A DNA stretch of 64,000 nucleotides from positions 1 to 64,000 of the forward strand of contig DAOOVO010000005.1 of NCBI GenBank assembly GCA_035370245.1, in the 5' to 3' direction. This document shows, in pieces, positions 1 through 8,200 of this stretch. Position numbers and translations under genes: made by a program. How positions within the stretch are numbered: position 1 is the stretch's first letter; each line of letters opens with the position of its first letter. The notes below the pieces were generated by a model. The model saw only the letters and a program-made list of their open reading frames with translations, did no database searches and was not told the origin of the DNA. Origin of the DNA: Pseudobacteroides sp035370245 (GTDB lineage: Bacteria > Bacillota > Clostridia > Acetivibrionales > DSM-2933).

Positions 1-6
1 ATGAAT

Positions 7-58
7 AAAAAAGGGGCTGATACAAAACTAATTTAGTTTTGCAACAGCCCCTTTTTTT
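7..58 (+). terminator. Rho-independent terminator of the upstream gene
   Basis: An AAAAGGGGCTG arm pairs with CAGCCCCTTTT, with a second inner stem (CAAAACTA/TAGTTTTG), followed by a run of eight T. It closes a transcript from a gene left of the window and insulates the spoIIIA operon. Confidence 0.9.
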
Positions 59-74
59 TGTCATAAAATTGGAC

Positions 75-103
75 AAATATTAATATTTATAAGTAAATAC
101 ACT
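75..103 (+). promoter_or_regulatory. Candidate sigma-E promoter of the spoIIIA operon
   Basis: AAATATT (75-81), a 14-base spacer and AATACACT (96-103) closely match the Bacillus sigma-E consensus (KMATATT, 14-15 bases, CATACAnT). It sits 30 bases before the spoIIIAA start. SpoIIIA operons are known to be sigma-E dependent in the mother cell. The match was made by eye. Confidence 0.6.
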
Positions 104-132
104 AAAATTTACACAAAGGAGGAACTTAAGTT

Positions 133-1149
133 TTGGTTACCGAAGATGAAGAAGTGAAAAATGAAATATCATTCTATAATATGCTCAAGGAAGAAATATT
201 TAATTTTTTACCTTTAGAGCTAAAGAATATTTTATTGAAAATTGATCCTAAAGAATTGGAAACAATAGAAGAGATAAGGCTGAGGGCAGGTAAACCATTA
301 ATGCTGGAAAGCTGTAGCGGTAGTTGGTTTGTAAATCAAAGGGGTAGACTTGAAAAAAATTGTACAAACGAAAAAGTGGTTTTCCAGCATGAAATTATAA
401 AAGCATTTGAACTGATGAGTCAAAATTCCATTTATGCGTTTTTGGAAGATATTAGGAATGGATTTATTACATTAAAAGGAGGGCATAGGGTTGGCATAGC
501 CGGCAGAGTGGTTGTTGAAGGCGGAATAGTAAAGAATATCAAGGATATGTCTGCACTTAACATCAGGGTGTCCAAGGAGGTTAGGGGATGCTCAAAAAAG
601 ATTATGAAATATATAGTAAAAAATAAAAATGATATTTACAGCACTCTCATTGTATCTCCTCCTCAGTGCGGAAAAACTACAATGCTCCGTGATATAGCAA
701 GAAACATTAGCAATGGTATAAAAAGCATGAGCTTTAACGGCATTAAGGTTGGTATTGTGGATGAACGGTCTGAAATTGCTTCCTGCCATAAAGGTATAGC
801 ACAAAATGATGTCGGTATTAGGACCGATGTGCTTGATGGATGTCCTAAGGCTATTGGTATGACTATGATGCTAAGATCAATGTCTCCAAAGGTCATTATA
901 ACCGATGAGATCGGAAATAGTGGGGACATGGAGGCTGTAATGCAGGTTATTAATGCGGGAACAAGGATAATTGCATCTGCCCATGGGTATAACATATCCG
1001 AACTAAAGACCAGGAAAGAGGTTTTGGGGTTAATAGAGCAAAAAGCCTTCGAAAGATATATAGTGCTTGATAACTCTCAGGGACCCGGTACCCTAAAGGA
1101 GGTAATAGACGGCATTACAATGAAAGGAGTGCAGCAGGATGCTTCTTAA
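133..1149 (+). CDS. spoIIIAA: Stage III sporulation protein AA, ATPase
   Basis: SpoIIIAA is the mother-cell ATPase of the SpoIIIA-SpoIIQ channel that keeps the forespore active after engulfment, and is related to type II/IV secretion ATPases. The 338-aa product has a P-loop at about residues 175-183 (SPPQCGKTT) and a Walker B-like hydrophobic stretch ending in TDEIG near 257. Length is close to the usual ~310-340 aa. The start is TTG at 133, supported by AAAGGAGG 8 bases upstream. The gene overlaps spoIIIAB by 11 bases, so the two are translationally coupled. The N-terminal ~20 residues are more acidic than the family usually shows, and a later start is possible. Confidence 0.95.
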   Translation: MVTEDEEVKNEISFYNMLKEEIFNFLPLELKNILLKIDPKELETIEEIRLRAGKPLMLESCSGSWFVNQRGRLEKNCTNEKVVFQHEIIKAFELMSQNSIYAFLEDIRNGFITLKGGHRVGIAGRVVVEGGIVKNIKDMSALNIRVSKEVRGCSKKIMKYIVKNKNDIYSTLIVSPPQCGKTTMLRDIARNISNGIKSMSFNGIKVGIVDERSEIASCHKGIAQNDVGIRTDVLDGCPKAIGMTMMLRSMSPKVIITDEIGNSGDMEAVMQVINAGTRIIASAHGYNISELKTRKEVLGLIEQKAFERYIVLDNSQGPGTLKEVIDGITMKGVQQDAS

Positions 1150-1660
1150 ATTGATTGGAAGTTTGTTGATAATGGCTGCATCCAGCTTTTTAGGTGTATA
1201 CTTTTCAAAAGAATGCGCAAGAAGGCCGAGGGAACTGCGAGAGCTTCAGAGACTGCTTCAAATGTTCGAGAACGAAATAAGCTTTTTATCCAGCACAGTG
1301 ACAGAGGCATTTATAAAACTGTCAGGCTATTATGAAAGCAATATCAGGCTTTTCTTTAGTCAAGCAGCAGAAATATTGATGCACAAAAACGGTATCAATG
1401 CATCTGAGGCTTGGGAAATGGCAGTAAAAGAAAATATTAAGAAAACGGCTTTGAAAAAAGAAGATGAGGCTATTGTGCTATCTTTCGGCAAAATGCTGGG
1501 TGCATCGGATCTAGAAGGACAAATAAGCAATATAAGACTTACACTCACACAGCTTAAAATGCAGGAAGAAAAAGCAGAAGAGGAAAAAGAGAAAAACAAG
1601 ACCATGTATATGAATTTGGGGGTTCTTGGTGGTCTTGCGATAGTCATTATTCTTATTTAG
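1139..1660 (+). CDS. spoIIIAB: Stage III sporulation protein AB
   Basis: This 173-aa product is an inner-membrane component of the SpoIIIA complex in the mother-cell-derived forespore membrane. It has an N-terminal hydrophobic segment (about 3-22), a helical GspF-like cytoplasmic part containing RELQRLLQMFENEISFL, a Lys/Glu-rich region near 140-155 and a C-terminal membrane segment (about 157-173) with little or no tail. Its start lies inside spoIIIAA with an AAAGGAG just before it. Length and arrangement match the family. Confidence 0.93.
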   Translation: MLLKLIGSLLIMAASSFLGVYFSKECARRPRELRELQRLLQMFENEISFLSSTVTEAFIKLSGYYESNIRLFFSQAAEILMHKNGINASEAWEMAVKENIKKTALKKEDEAIVLSFGKMLGASDLEGQISNIRLTLTQLKMQEEKAEEEKEKNKTMYMNLGVLGGLAIVIILI

Positions 1661-1695
1661 TAATATAAAAGGTAGTCCTCAGGGAAGGAGTTTGT

Positions 1696-1890
1696 ATGGG
1701 AATTGATTTGATTTTCAGAATTGCTGCAATTGGTATTCTAGTGTCGGTATTGAATGCGGTATTGAATAAATCGGGAAGAGAAGAGCAGGCAATGATGACA
1801 ACGCTAGCAGGACTTATTGTGGTATTGCTCATGATTGTTAAAGAAATAGCAGGACTATTTGATACAGTCAAGACGATCTTTAACTTTTAG
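1696..1890 (+). CDS. spoIIIAC: Stage III sporulation protein AC
   Basis: A 64-aa protein with two hydrophobic helices (about 5-22 and 33-57), the standard size and topology of SpoIIIAC. It carries the family-like stretch IGILVSVLNAVLNKSGREEQA. It is a membrane component of the SpoIIIA channel, in operon order between AB and AD. The ATG at 1696 is preceded by AGGGAAGGAG. Confidence 0.93.
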   Translation: MGIDLIFRIAAIGILVSVLNAVLNKSGREEQAMMTTLAGLIVVLLMIVKEIAGLFDTVKTIFNF

Positions 1891-1938
1891 GACTCAAAGA
1901 TATCCATAAATACATATGTTAAAAGGTTGATGATACTG

Positions 1939-2325
1939 ATGGAAATAATTCAGATTGTAGGGTTGGGGATAATCGCCACAGTGTTTATTGTATTACTGAA
2001 GTCCTTAAGGCCTGAGATTGCAATGCTTATAAGTATAATAACAGGAGTTGTCATATTTATTGTTGTTGCAGGAAAGCTTTCAAATATAGTTGAAATTTTA
2101 AATAACATTGCCGATAAAGCAGGAGTTGATACAGCTTATTTATCGACACTGCTCAAAATTATCGGTATAGCTTATATTGTTGAGTTTGGTGCTGAAATTT
2201 GCAAGGATGCGGGTGAAAGTGCCATAGCCTCTAAAATAGAGCTGGCAGGCAAGGTGGCCATAATATTCTTAGCTCTGCCAATAATCACAGCATTACTGGA
2301 TCTTATAATAAAAGTAATGCCTTGA
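1939..2325 (+). CDS. spoIIIAD: Stage III sporulation protein AD
   Basis: A membrane component of the SpoIIIA channel with about four hydrophobic segments. The motif LLKIIGIAYIVEFGAEICKDAGESAIASKIELAGK is nearly invariant in SpoIIIAD (the stretch runs over about residues 68-102 of the 128). The start is set at ATG 1939 (MEIIQIVGLG) because it aligns with the B. subtilis N-terminus; in-frame TTG 1927 and ATG 1930 lie too close to the AAAAGG site. SpoIIIAE to AH, which normally follow in one operon, are not present downstream in this window. Confidence 0.92.
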   Translation: MEIIQIVGLGIIATVFIVLLKSLRPEIAMLISIITGVVIFIVVAGKLSNIVEILNNIADKAGVDTAYLSTLLKIIGIAYIVEFGAEICKDAGESAIASKIELAGKVAIIFLALPIITALLDLIIKVMP

Positions 2326-2331
2326 AAATGG

Positions 2332-2383
2332 ATACCAATACTGCTATAATTACCTAACGGATTATTTTTAGAGGTATTGGTAT
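2332..2383 (+). promoter_or_regulatory. Inverted repeat that could mask the start of the radical SAM gene
   Basis: ATACCAATAC (2332-2341) is an exact complement of GTATTGGTAT (2374-2383). The 3' arm begins at the Shine-Dalgarno GAGG and ends inside the ATG at 2382. In mRNA the 10-bp stem with a 32-base loop would occlude the start site. There is no T-run, so it is not a terminator. Function is inferred. Confidence 0.4.
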
Positions 2384-4127
2384 GAAGACTTTAATTATAG
2401 CGGTTAATTCAAAATTTATCCATTCTTCCCTTGCCGTACACTACCTAAAATCGGTATGTGGTGATGATGCAGGTGAAATAAAGGTGCTTGAGTATACAAT
2501 AAACGACCAGAAAGATAATGTTTTATCATCTATTTATAGTGAAAATGCCGATATTGTGGCATTTTCGTGTTATATCTGGAACTATGAATATATAAAAGAT
2601 ATTATTGCCGATTTAAAGTCACTTAAGCCTCAAATTAAAATAATTCTTGGGGGGCCCGAAGTATCATATAATCCGGTGGAAATAATGGATGAAATTCATG
2701 ATGTGGATTATATTATTGCCGGTGAAGGAGAAGAAGCATTTCCGCTTCTTCTAAAGCATATTTTTCTTGGAAAAAATGAAAATGGATTAGAGAATATCAA
2801 GGGATTAGCATTCCGAAAAGAAGGGGATGTATTTTATGATAATGCGTACAATTTGATACATGACCTGCAAAGCATACCGTCCCCGTACTCCGATGAAATG
2901 TTAAACAGTATAGGACCCAACAGGATTCTATATTATGAATCCTCAAGAGGATGCCCTTTTTCATGTTCATATTGCATTTCGTCAACATTTGATGGTGTCC
3001 GCTATTTTAATATTGACAGGGTCAAAAGTGATATACTTAAATTTATTGAAAGGAATGTCAAGCAGGTAAAATTTGTTGACAGGACTTTTAATTGCAATAA
3101 AAAAAGGGCCAATGAAATACTTGAATTTGTCATAGAAAATGCGGGTGATACCAACTTCCATTTTGAAGTTGCCGGTGATTTGTTTGATGAAAATACACTT
3201 AACATTTTAAAAAACGCACCAAAGGGATTAATTCAATTTGAAATTGGAATTCAAACGGTTAATCTTAAAGCTCTTGATGCTATTTCAAGAAAGACTGATT
3301 TGGAGAAGCTTTTTTATAATATTAAAAAGCTCATGGATTTTAAAAATATACATATACATGTGGATCTCATAGCAGGCCTTCCAATGGAAGGATATGATTC
3401 TTTCAAGAATTCTTTCAATAAAGTATTTGCTCTTAAGGCACATCAGTTGCAATTAGGCTTTCTTAAGCTATTAAAAGGCTCAAGGATAAGAAATGAAGCA
3501 GATATTTATCAATATGTCTATAAGAAGAAGGCTCCCTATGAGATTTTAAGCAACATGTTTTTAAAATATGATGAAATAATAAAATTAAAGGAAATTGAGG
3601 AGCTTGTAGAAAGGTATTATAACTCGGGGAAATTTCAGAGAACACTTGAGTATTTGATTAAATCTACCGGCAAAACTCCTTTTGAATTTTTTGACCATCT
3701 TTCTTTATATTGGAAGGAAAATGGCTTATATGAAAGGTCGATTTCCGGCAGGGAGCTTTATACAATACTTGTAAACTATTTATCATCAACAGAAAGCATT
3801 GATATGCTTCAGGTCAACGAGCTTTTAAGATTTGATTTTCTATCTACAGACAGCTCAAATAACTTGCCTAAAGAAATAAACCGCTTAAGATATATAAATA
3901 ATGACCGTATATTTGCATTTTTAAAGAAGGATGAGAATATTAAGAATTACTTGTCTCATTTTGAAGGCATGCTGCCTAAAAACATATTTAAACATATACA
4001 TATTGAGCATTTTTTGTTTGATATGACAGATAATGCATTGCCACCTGCCGAAATTGCAATTCTCTTTGATTACAGCAATCGGGACAAAGTAACAGGTGTT
4101 TTTTCATACCATAAAATTAGCATTTAG
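2382..4127 (+). CDS. B12-binding radical SAM protein (DUF4080 type)
   Basis: A 581-aa protein with an N-terminal Rossmann-like B12-binding domain (residues 1-130, with ILGGPEVS at 88-95 and IIAGEGEEAF at 111-120), a radical SAM core starting with CPFSCSYC (C191, C195, C198 bind the 4Fe-4S cluster) and a long C-terminal region resembling DUF4080. Such proteins carry out cobalamin-associated radical chemistry or methylation, but the substrate of this family is unknown. It follows spoIIIAD by 56 bases and may read through from the spoIIIA promoter. No partner gene indicates a substrate. Confidence 0.85.
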   Translation: MKTLIIAVNSKFIHSSLAVHYLKSVCGDDAGEIKVLEYTINDQKDNVLSSIYSENADIVAFSCYIWNYEYIKDIIADLKSLKPQIKIILGGPEVSYNPVEIMDEIHDVDYIIAGEGEEAFPLLLKHIFLGKNENGLENIKGLAFRKEGDVFYDNAYNLIHDLQSIPSPYSDEMLNSIGPNRILYYESSRGCPFSCSYCISSTFDGVRYFNIDRVKSDILKFIERNVKQVKFVDRTFNCNKKRANEILEFVIENAGDTNFHFEVAGDLFDENTLNILKNAPKGLIQFEIGIQTVNLKALDAISRKTDLEKLFYNIKKLMDFKNIHIHVDLIAGLPMEGYDSFKNSFNKVFALKAHQLQLGFLKLLKGSRIRNEADIYQYVYKKKAPYEILSNMFLKYDEIIKLKEIEELVERYYNSGKFQRTLEYLIKSTGKTPFEFFDHLSLYWKENGLYERSISGRELYTILVNYLSSTESIDMLQVNELLRFDFLSTDSSNNLPKEINRLRYINNDRIFAFLKKDENIKNYLSHFEGMLPKNIFKHIHIEHFLFDMTDNALPPAEIAILFDYSNRDKVTGVFSYHKISI

Positions 4128-4137
4128 TCATTCCCAA

Positions 4138-4165
4138 TTGATTTTACCTCAATTACTGGTATAAT
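4138..4165 (+). promoter_or_regulatory. Sigma-A promoter of the HAD hydrolase gene
   Basis: TTGATT (4138-4143), a 16-base spacer and TATAAT (4160-4165), 46 bases before the start codon of the HAD gene. Confidence 0.6.
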
Positions 4166-4211
4166 ACTAAAGAACGAATTAAACTGAACTTGTTTTTTTT
4201 TGAGGTGAATA

Positions 4212-5045
4212 ATGAGACTATACATTTCCGATTTGGATGGAACTCTTCTAAATAGCAATAAAGAAATAAGCAGCTATTCAAAGAATATTATTAACACCCT
4301 TATATCAAAGGGCGGGTATTTTTCCATTGCTTCTGCAAGGACAGAGGCTACTGCAATGAAAATTTTAGATGGAGTAAAGCTAAATGTTCCTATTGCTCTG
4401 ATGAATGGAGTAGTTATATACAATACTCAAACATGTGAGTACGAAAATATAGAGGCACTAGATGATAACACTACCAAAAAAATAGTTTGTATTCTTAGAA
4501 GCTGCGGAATAGACGGATTAATGTATACAATATCGGAAAACAAGCTCAATACTTACTATGAAAGTTTAACATCAAAAGTTTTACAGGAGTTTGTTGATGA
4601 ACGCATTAAGAAATACAACAAATCATTTGAAAGGGTGGGAAGTCTTACCGACAGAATAAATGGAAGGGACAAGATTATATATTTTACGCTTTTGGATAAA
4701 TATGATAGGCTTCAAATTGTTCATGACCAGCTGAAAGATTTGTCTGGAATAGAATTATCCTTTTATAAGGATGTATACTCGAAAGATTTATATTTGCTGG
4801 AGATATACAGCAGTAACGCGTCAAAGCATAATGCAGTGGAGTATATCAGAAGAAAATATGATTTTGATGAAGTGATAGGCTTTGGTGACAACTATAATGA
4901 CATTCCAATGATAAAAGCCTGTAACCAGTTTTATGCGGTGGACAATGCGGTAGAGGAACTTAAAAAACTGGCTACAGGGGTTATTGAGTGCAATAATTCC
5001 GATGGAGTTGCAAAGTTTGTTGCATTACGGGAAAGGATATATTAA
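4212..5045 (+). CDS. Cof-type HAD family phosphatase
   Basis: A 277-aa haloacid dehalogenase superfamily hydrolase. The catalytic motif DLDGT (nucleophile D7, acid D9) opens the protein, and the Mg-binding loop GDNYNDIPM is near residues 222-230, with a type IIB cap between. Cof proteins dephosphorylate sugar phosphates, nucleotides or coenzyme phosphates; the substrate cannot be read here. It starts 4 bases after a GAGGTG site and ends 18 bases before the converging tgl gene. Confidence 0.9.
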   Translation: MRLYISDLDGTLLNSNKEISSYSKNIINTLISKGGYFSIASARTEATAMKILDGVKLNVPIALMNGVVIYNTQTCEYENIEALDDNTTKKIVCILRSCGIDGLMYTISENKLNTYYESLTSKVLQEFVDERIKKYNKSFERVGSLTDRINGRDKIIYFTLLDKYDRLQIVHDQLKDLSGIELSFYKDVYSKDLYLLEIYSSNASKHNAVEYIRRKYDFDEVIGFGDNYNDIPMIKACNQFYAVDNAVEELKKLATGVIECNNSDGVAKFVALRERIY

Positions 5046-5063
5046 ATTATTAAATTGACATAA

Positions 5064-5822
5064 TCACTCCAATTGTTGTGCCAAATTTGCCAAGTGTTTA
5101 AAGTTTGGCCTTTTTGCTGAACTCATTAAATATGCGGATTTTGTCGATCCTGGGATTCTGTTTTCATTAAGTGCTTGAATAAAATTATTTGCCCTTCCGA
5201 TTCCGATGCCATGACCGTAATAAATTCCGTTACCGAGGTCGAAAACATTTTCACCTTGCCATTCCGGTGTTAATGGATTTACATCAGGATTTTTAAAGTA
5301 TCTGCCGTCACCGGGCAAATAGTCATAAACATTTTGATAATCCATTATACCGATGTTCCTGTCAAGATGCTGCCAGTTCATAAGGTAGATTTGGGGAAAC
5401 AGCTTATTGAATACTTTTTCGGGAAGAACATCCACTAAAGCCTTATAGTATACTATTACCATGGCTGTTGCACATTCTGTTCCATAGAGGGAGCTGTTTA
5501 TATAAATATCATTTATAGCATCTGACGGTTTTACGCCGTTTTTTAATAAAAAACCGCCATCATTTGTCCTACGCCAAAAATCGGTATTACATACCGAGTG
5601 CCTAAACACTTTAAAGGAAAAATTGCTTTTATATAGTGCTATAGAAGCATTTACAATGCTGTTTCTAAGACGCAGCTCAAATAAAAGCTGATCTTCTGAA
5701 GCATATCTGTATGTATGATCGCTTTCTGATAATATATTAAGAATTTTTTGTTCTGTGGAGTTTAATGAGTACTTTTGAATTAATACATTCGGGGCAATAA
5801 TCTGGGAATTTATACTAATCAT
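5064..5822 (-). CDS. tgl: Spore-coat protein-glutamine gamma-glutamyltransferase
   Basis: A transglutaminase that makes gamma-glutamyl-lysine cross-links between spore coat proteins. The 252-aa product resembles B. subtilis Tgl (245 aa) along its length: catalytic Cys117 in GTECATA with Glu116 beside it (B. subtilis E115/C116), Glu191 in WQGENV (B. subtilis E187) and the FKNPD and GHGIGIG stretches. It is the second gene of a minus-strand pair, 26 bases after the unknown gene at 5849-6823, which implies co-expression during late sporulation. The C-terminal NFKHLANLAQQLE ends as in the family. Confidence 0.92.
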   Translation of the reverse strand: MISINSQIIAPNVLIQKYSLNSTEQKILNILSESDHTYRYASEDQLLFELRLRNSIVNASIALYKSNFSFKVFRHSVCNTDFWRRTNDGGFLLKNGVKPSDAINDIYINSSLYGTECATAMVIVYYKALVDVLPEKVFNKLFPQIYLMNWQHLDRNIGIMDYQNVYDYLPGDGRYFKNPDVNPLTPEWQGENVFDLGNGIYYGHGIGIGRANNFIQALNENRIPGSTKSAYLMSSAKRPNFKHLANLAQQLE

Positions 5823-5848
5823 TCAAATCACTTACCTTTATTATATTC

Positions 5849-6823
5849 TTAAATAGTACCGGATTTTGCAATTGAGAGTTGTTCCGATATGCTCTTTTCT
5901 ATCCAGCTTTTCCACTTATTACTGTTATGTTTATGTAAATAATGAGAATAATCTGAAAGAAGCTTCTGACTATCGGAATCTAACTTTCTAAAATTGTCAA
6001 TTGCAGCAACTTCCCAATCGGTGTACGATCTCTTATTATCATTAGACTTTAAATGTGTCGTGTTTTGTAAGTATTTGTTTTCCAATGACAAACGGAATGT
6101 GCATGGGCTTGGGGTCTGGTGAAAGTGCTCACCATGGTAGTATATAAAATTTAAATTATCTTTAATCCATTTGGTTGCGTTATGATATAGTTCAGTTTTA
6201 CTACGAATGTTTTCCGAGTTGATACATGGTACGAAATCCAAAAGCTTTTTTGAAAGCTGTATATCTTTTTCGTTATTTGAAAGGAGCCGTTTGGCCAACA
6301 TATCAATGCATTTGGGATTTTTCGATTCTAGAAATGCCCAAACAATGTCGTATATATACGCTCCTTTTCTGTGCCTTGAGAAAATTAAGTTTTCTAATGC
6401 ATCTAGGCAATTGGTATCATTATGTACTTTGACTAAAAGTATAGCTGTTTTATCAAGCAGTTCATCATAGCGTTGGTTCAAACCATCCACTGTATAACCT
6501 GTATTTAGTATCCAGCTTAAAATATCACGGTTATTCTTTTCATATATAAGACTTATGTCGTTATTAAATATTTTATCTGTAATATCAAGTGCAGATTTGT
6601 TTCGTGTACTTAAATTATTATAAATACCTAAACGTTTAATCTCATCTTTTAAAACAAAAAGGCTTGGAAACTTTAAGGTTGATGAATTAAGCAGCATTAA
6701 TGCATAATTCTTATTTTTTGAATACAAATTATTGAAATGGATTTTTAGCTTATCTGCTCCATTCTTTAATCTGTATCTATCAAGATAATTCATATATATT
6801 GAACCGGAATTGTATCTTCTCAT
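5849..6823 (-). CDS. Unknown protein upstream of tgl
   Basis: I do not recognise this 324-aa protein. It has no signal peptide or membrane segment, is rich in Lys, Asn, Leu and Ser, and looks mostly alpha-helical, with helical segments over about 100-220 that could be HEAT-like. A conspicuous aromatic/His patch (YYHGEHFHQTPSPC) lies near 230-245. The start codon is ATG with GGGAGATG about 10 bases upstream. It lies directly upstream of tgl with 26 bases between, so a role in spore coat assembly or as a Tgl substrate or partner is a reasonable inference, not a finding. Confidence 0.7.
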   Translation of the reverse strand: MRRYNSGSIYMNYLDRYRLKNGADKLKIHFNNLYSKNKNYALMLLNSSTLKFPSLFVLKDEIKRLGIYNNLSTRNKSALDITDKIFNNDISLIYEKNNRDILSWILNTGYTVDGLNQRYDELLDKTAILLVKVHNDTNCLDALENLIFSRHRKGAYIYDIVWAFLESKNPKCIDMLAKRLLSNNEKDIQLSKKLLDFVPCINSENIRSKTELYHNATKWIKDNLNFIYYHGEHFHQTPSPCTFRLSLENKYLQNTTHLKSNDNKRSYTDWEVAAIDNFRKLDSDSQKLLSDYSHYLHKHNSNKWKSWIEKSISEQLSIAKSGTI

Positions 6824-6925
6824 TTATAAAATTCATCTCCCATATTTAATAAGCACTAATATCATAAATATGAAATTTGTAATAATGTGTTACAATATTT
6901 TAGGGTTAATTTTTTGTCATTTTTC

Positions 6926-6954
6926 TTGATTACTTGTAAGTTTTTATGTATAAT
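6926..6954 (+). promoter_or_regulatory. Sigma-A promoter of the carboxynorspermidine operon
   Basis: TTGATT (6926-6931), exactly 17 bases, then a perfect TATAAT (6949-6954). Transcription would start near 6961, which supports ATG 6992 rather than the upstream in-frame codons as the start of the next gene. Confidence 0.75.
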
Positions 6955-6991
6955 CATTCTTATTAATTTAATAGAAGTTGGAGGGCTTATA

Positions 6992-8191
6992 ATGGGAAAA
7001 GCATTAATTATCGGTGCTGGAGGAGTTTCCAACGTTGTAGTGCATAAATGTTGTCAGCATCCGGAGATTTTTGAAGAAATTTGCTTGGCAAGCAGAACGA
7101 TTGAAAAATGTGACGCTATAAAAAATAAATTGGCAGGAAGCAAAACAAAAATTCATACTGCTAGAGTAAATGCAGATGATTCAAATCAGGTTATTGATCT
7201 TATCAATAGCTTTAAACCTGACATTGTTATAAATGTAGCTTTGCCTTATCAAGATTTGGCTATTATGGATGCGTGCCTTGCAACAGGTGTTCATTACCTT
7301 GACACTGCAAATTATGAGCCGCCCGATACACCAAAGTTTGAATACAAATGGCAGTGGGCATACAGGGAAAAGTTTAAGGAAGCAGGTATAATGGCTTTGC
7401 TAGGATGCGGTTTTGATCCCGGTGTAACTGGTGTGTTCTGTGCATATGCTCAGAAACATCATTTTGACCAGATCGACTATATTGATATAGTTGATGCTAA
7501 TGCAGGAGACCATGGTTATCCTTTTGCAACCAACTTTAATCCCGAAATAAACATTCGTGAAATAACAGCAAAGGGCAGGTTCTATGAAAACGGTCAGTGG
7601 AAGGAAACAGAGCCGTTAGAGTACAAACGTGTTTACGATCTTCCTGAGATAGGTCCTAAGAATATATATCTTTTATATCATGAAGAACTTGAGTCATTGG
7701 CAGTTAATATAAAGGGAGTTAAAAGAATTAGATTTTGGATGACATTTTCCGACAACTATATAAATCATTTGACTGTACTTCAGAATGTGGGTATGACATC
7801 AATTGAGCCGATAAATTTCGAAGGCAAAGAGATTGTTCCTCTGCAGTTTTTAAAGGCTGTTCTTCCTGATCCGGGATCCCTTGGACCTAGGACTAAAGGA
7901 AAGACAAATATTGGATGTATCATTCAGGGAACAAAGGATGGTAAGCCCAAAACATACTATGTTTACAATGTTTGCGACCATCAAGAGTGCTATCGTGAGG
8001 TTGGTTCACAGGCAATATCATATACAACAGGTGTTCCGGCAATGATTGGTGCCAAATTGATGCTGCAGGGCATATGGAAAAAGCCTGGTGTTTTCAATGT
8101 TGAAGAATTTGATCCTGATCCTTTTATGGACGAGCTTAACAAATGCGGACTTCCATGGAAGGAAGATTTTTCACCTACACTACTGGATTGA
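6992..8191 (+). CDS. Carboxynorspermidine dehydrogenase (saccharopine dehydrogenase family)
   Basis: It condenses aspartate semialdehyde with a diamine and reduces the product to a carboxy-polyamine (carboxynorspermidine or carboxyspermidine), the alternative route to spermidine-type polyamines. The 399-aa protein opens with a Rossmann fold (ALIIGAGGVSNVVVHKC, residues 4-20) and has the family stretches YLDTANYEPP and LGCGFDPGVTGVFCAYA. The start is ATG 6992, preceded by GGAGG; the longer reading frame from 6887 would begin upstream of the mapped promoter. The decarboxylase partner follows after 9 bases. The diamine substrate (putrescine or diaminopropane) cannot be told from sequence. Confidence 0.92.
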   Translation: MGKALIIGAGGVSNVVVHKCCQHPEIFEEICLASRTIEKCDAIKNKLAGSKTKIHTARVNADDSNQVIDLINSFKPDIVINVALPYQDLAIMDACLATGVHYLDTANYEPPDTPKFEYKWQWAYREKFKEAGIMALLGCGFDPGVTGVFCAYAQKHHFDQIDYIDIVDANAGDHGYPFATNFNPEINIREITAKGRFYENGQWKETEPLEYKRVYDLPEIGPKNIYLLYHEELESLAVNIKGVKRIRFWMTFSDNYINHLTVLQNVGMTSIEPINFEGKEIVPLQFLKAVLPDPGSLGPRTKGKTNIGCIIQGTKDGKPKTYYVYNVCDHQECYREVGSQAISYTTGVPAMIGAKLMLQGIWKKPGVFNVEEFDPDPFMDELNKCGLPWKEDFSPTLLD

Positions 8192-8200
8192 GGTTAAGAT

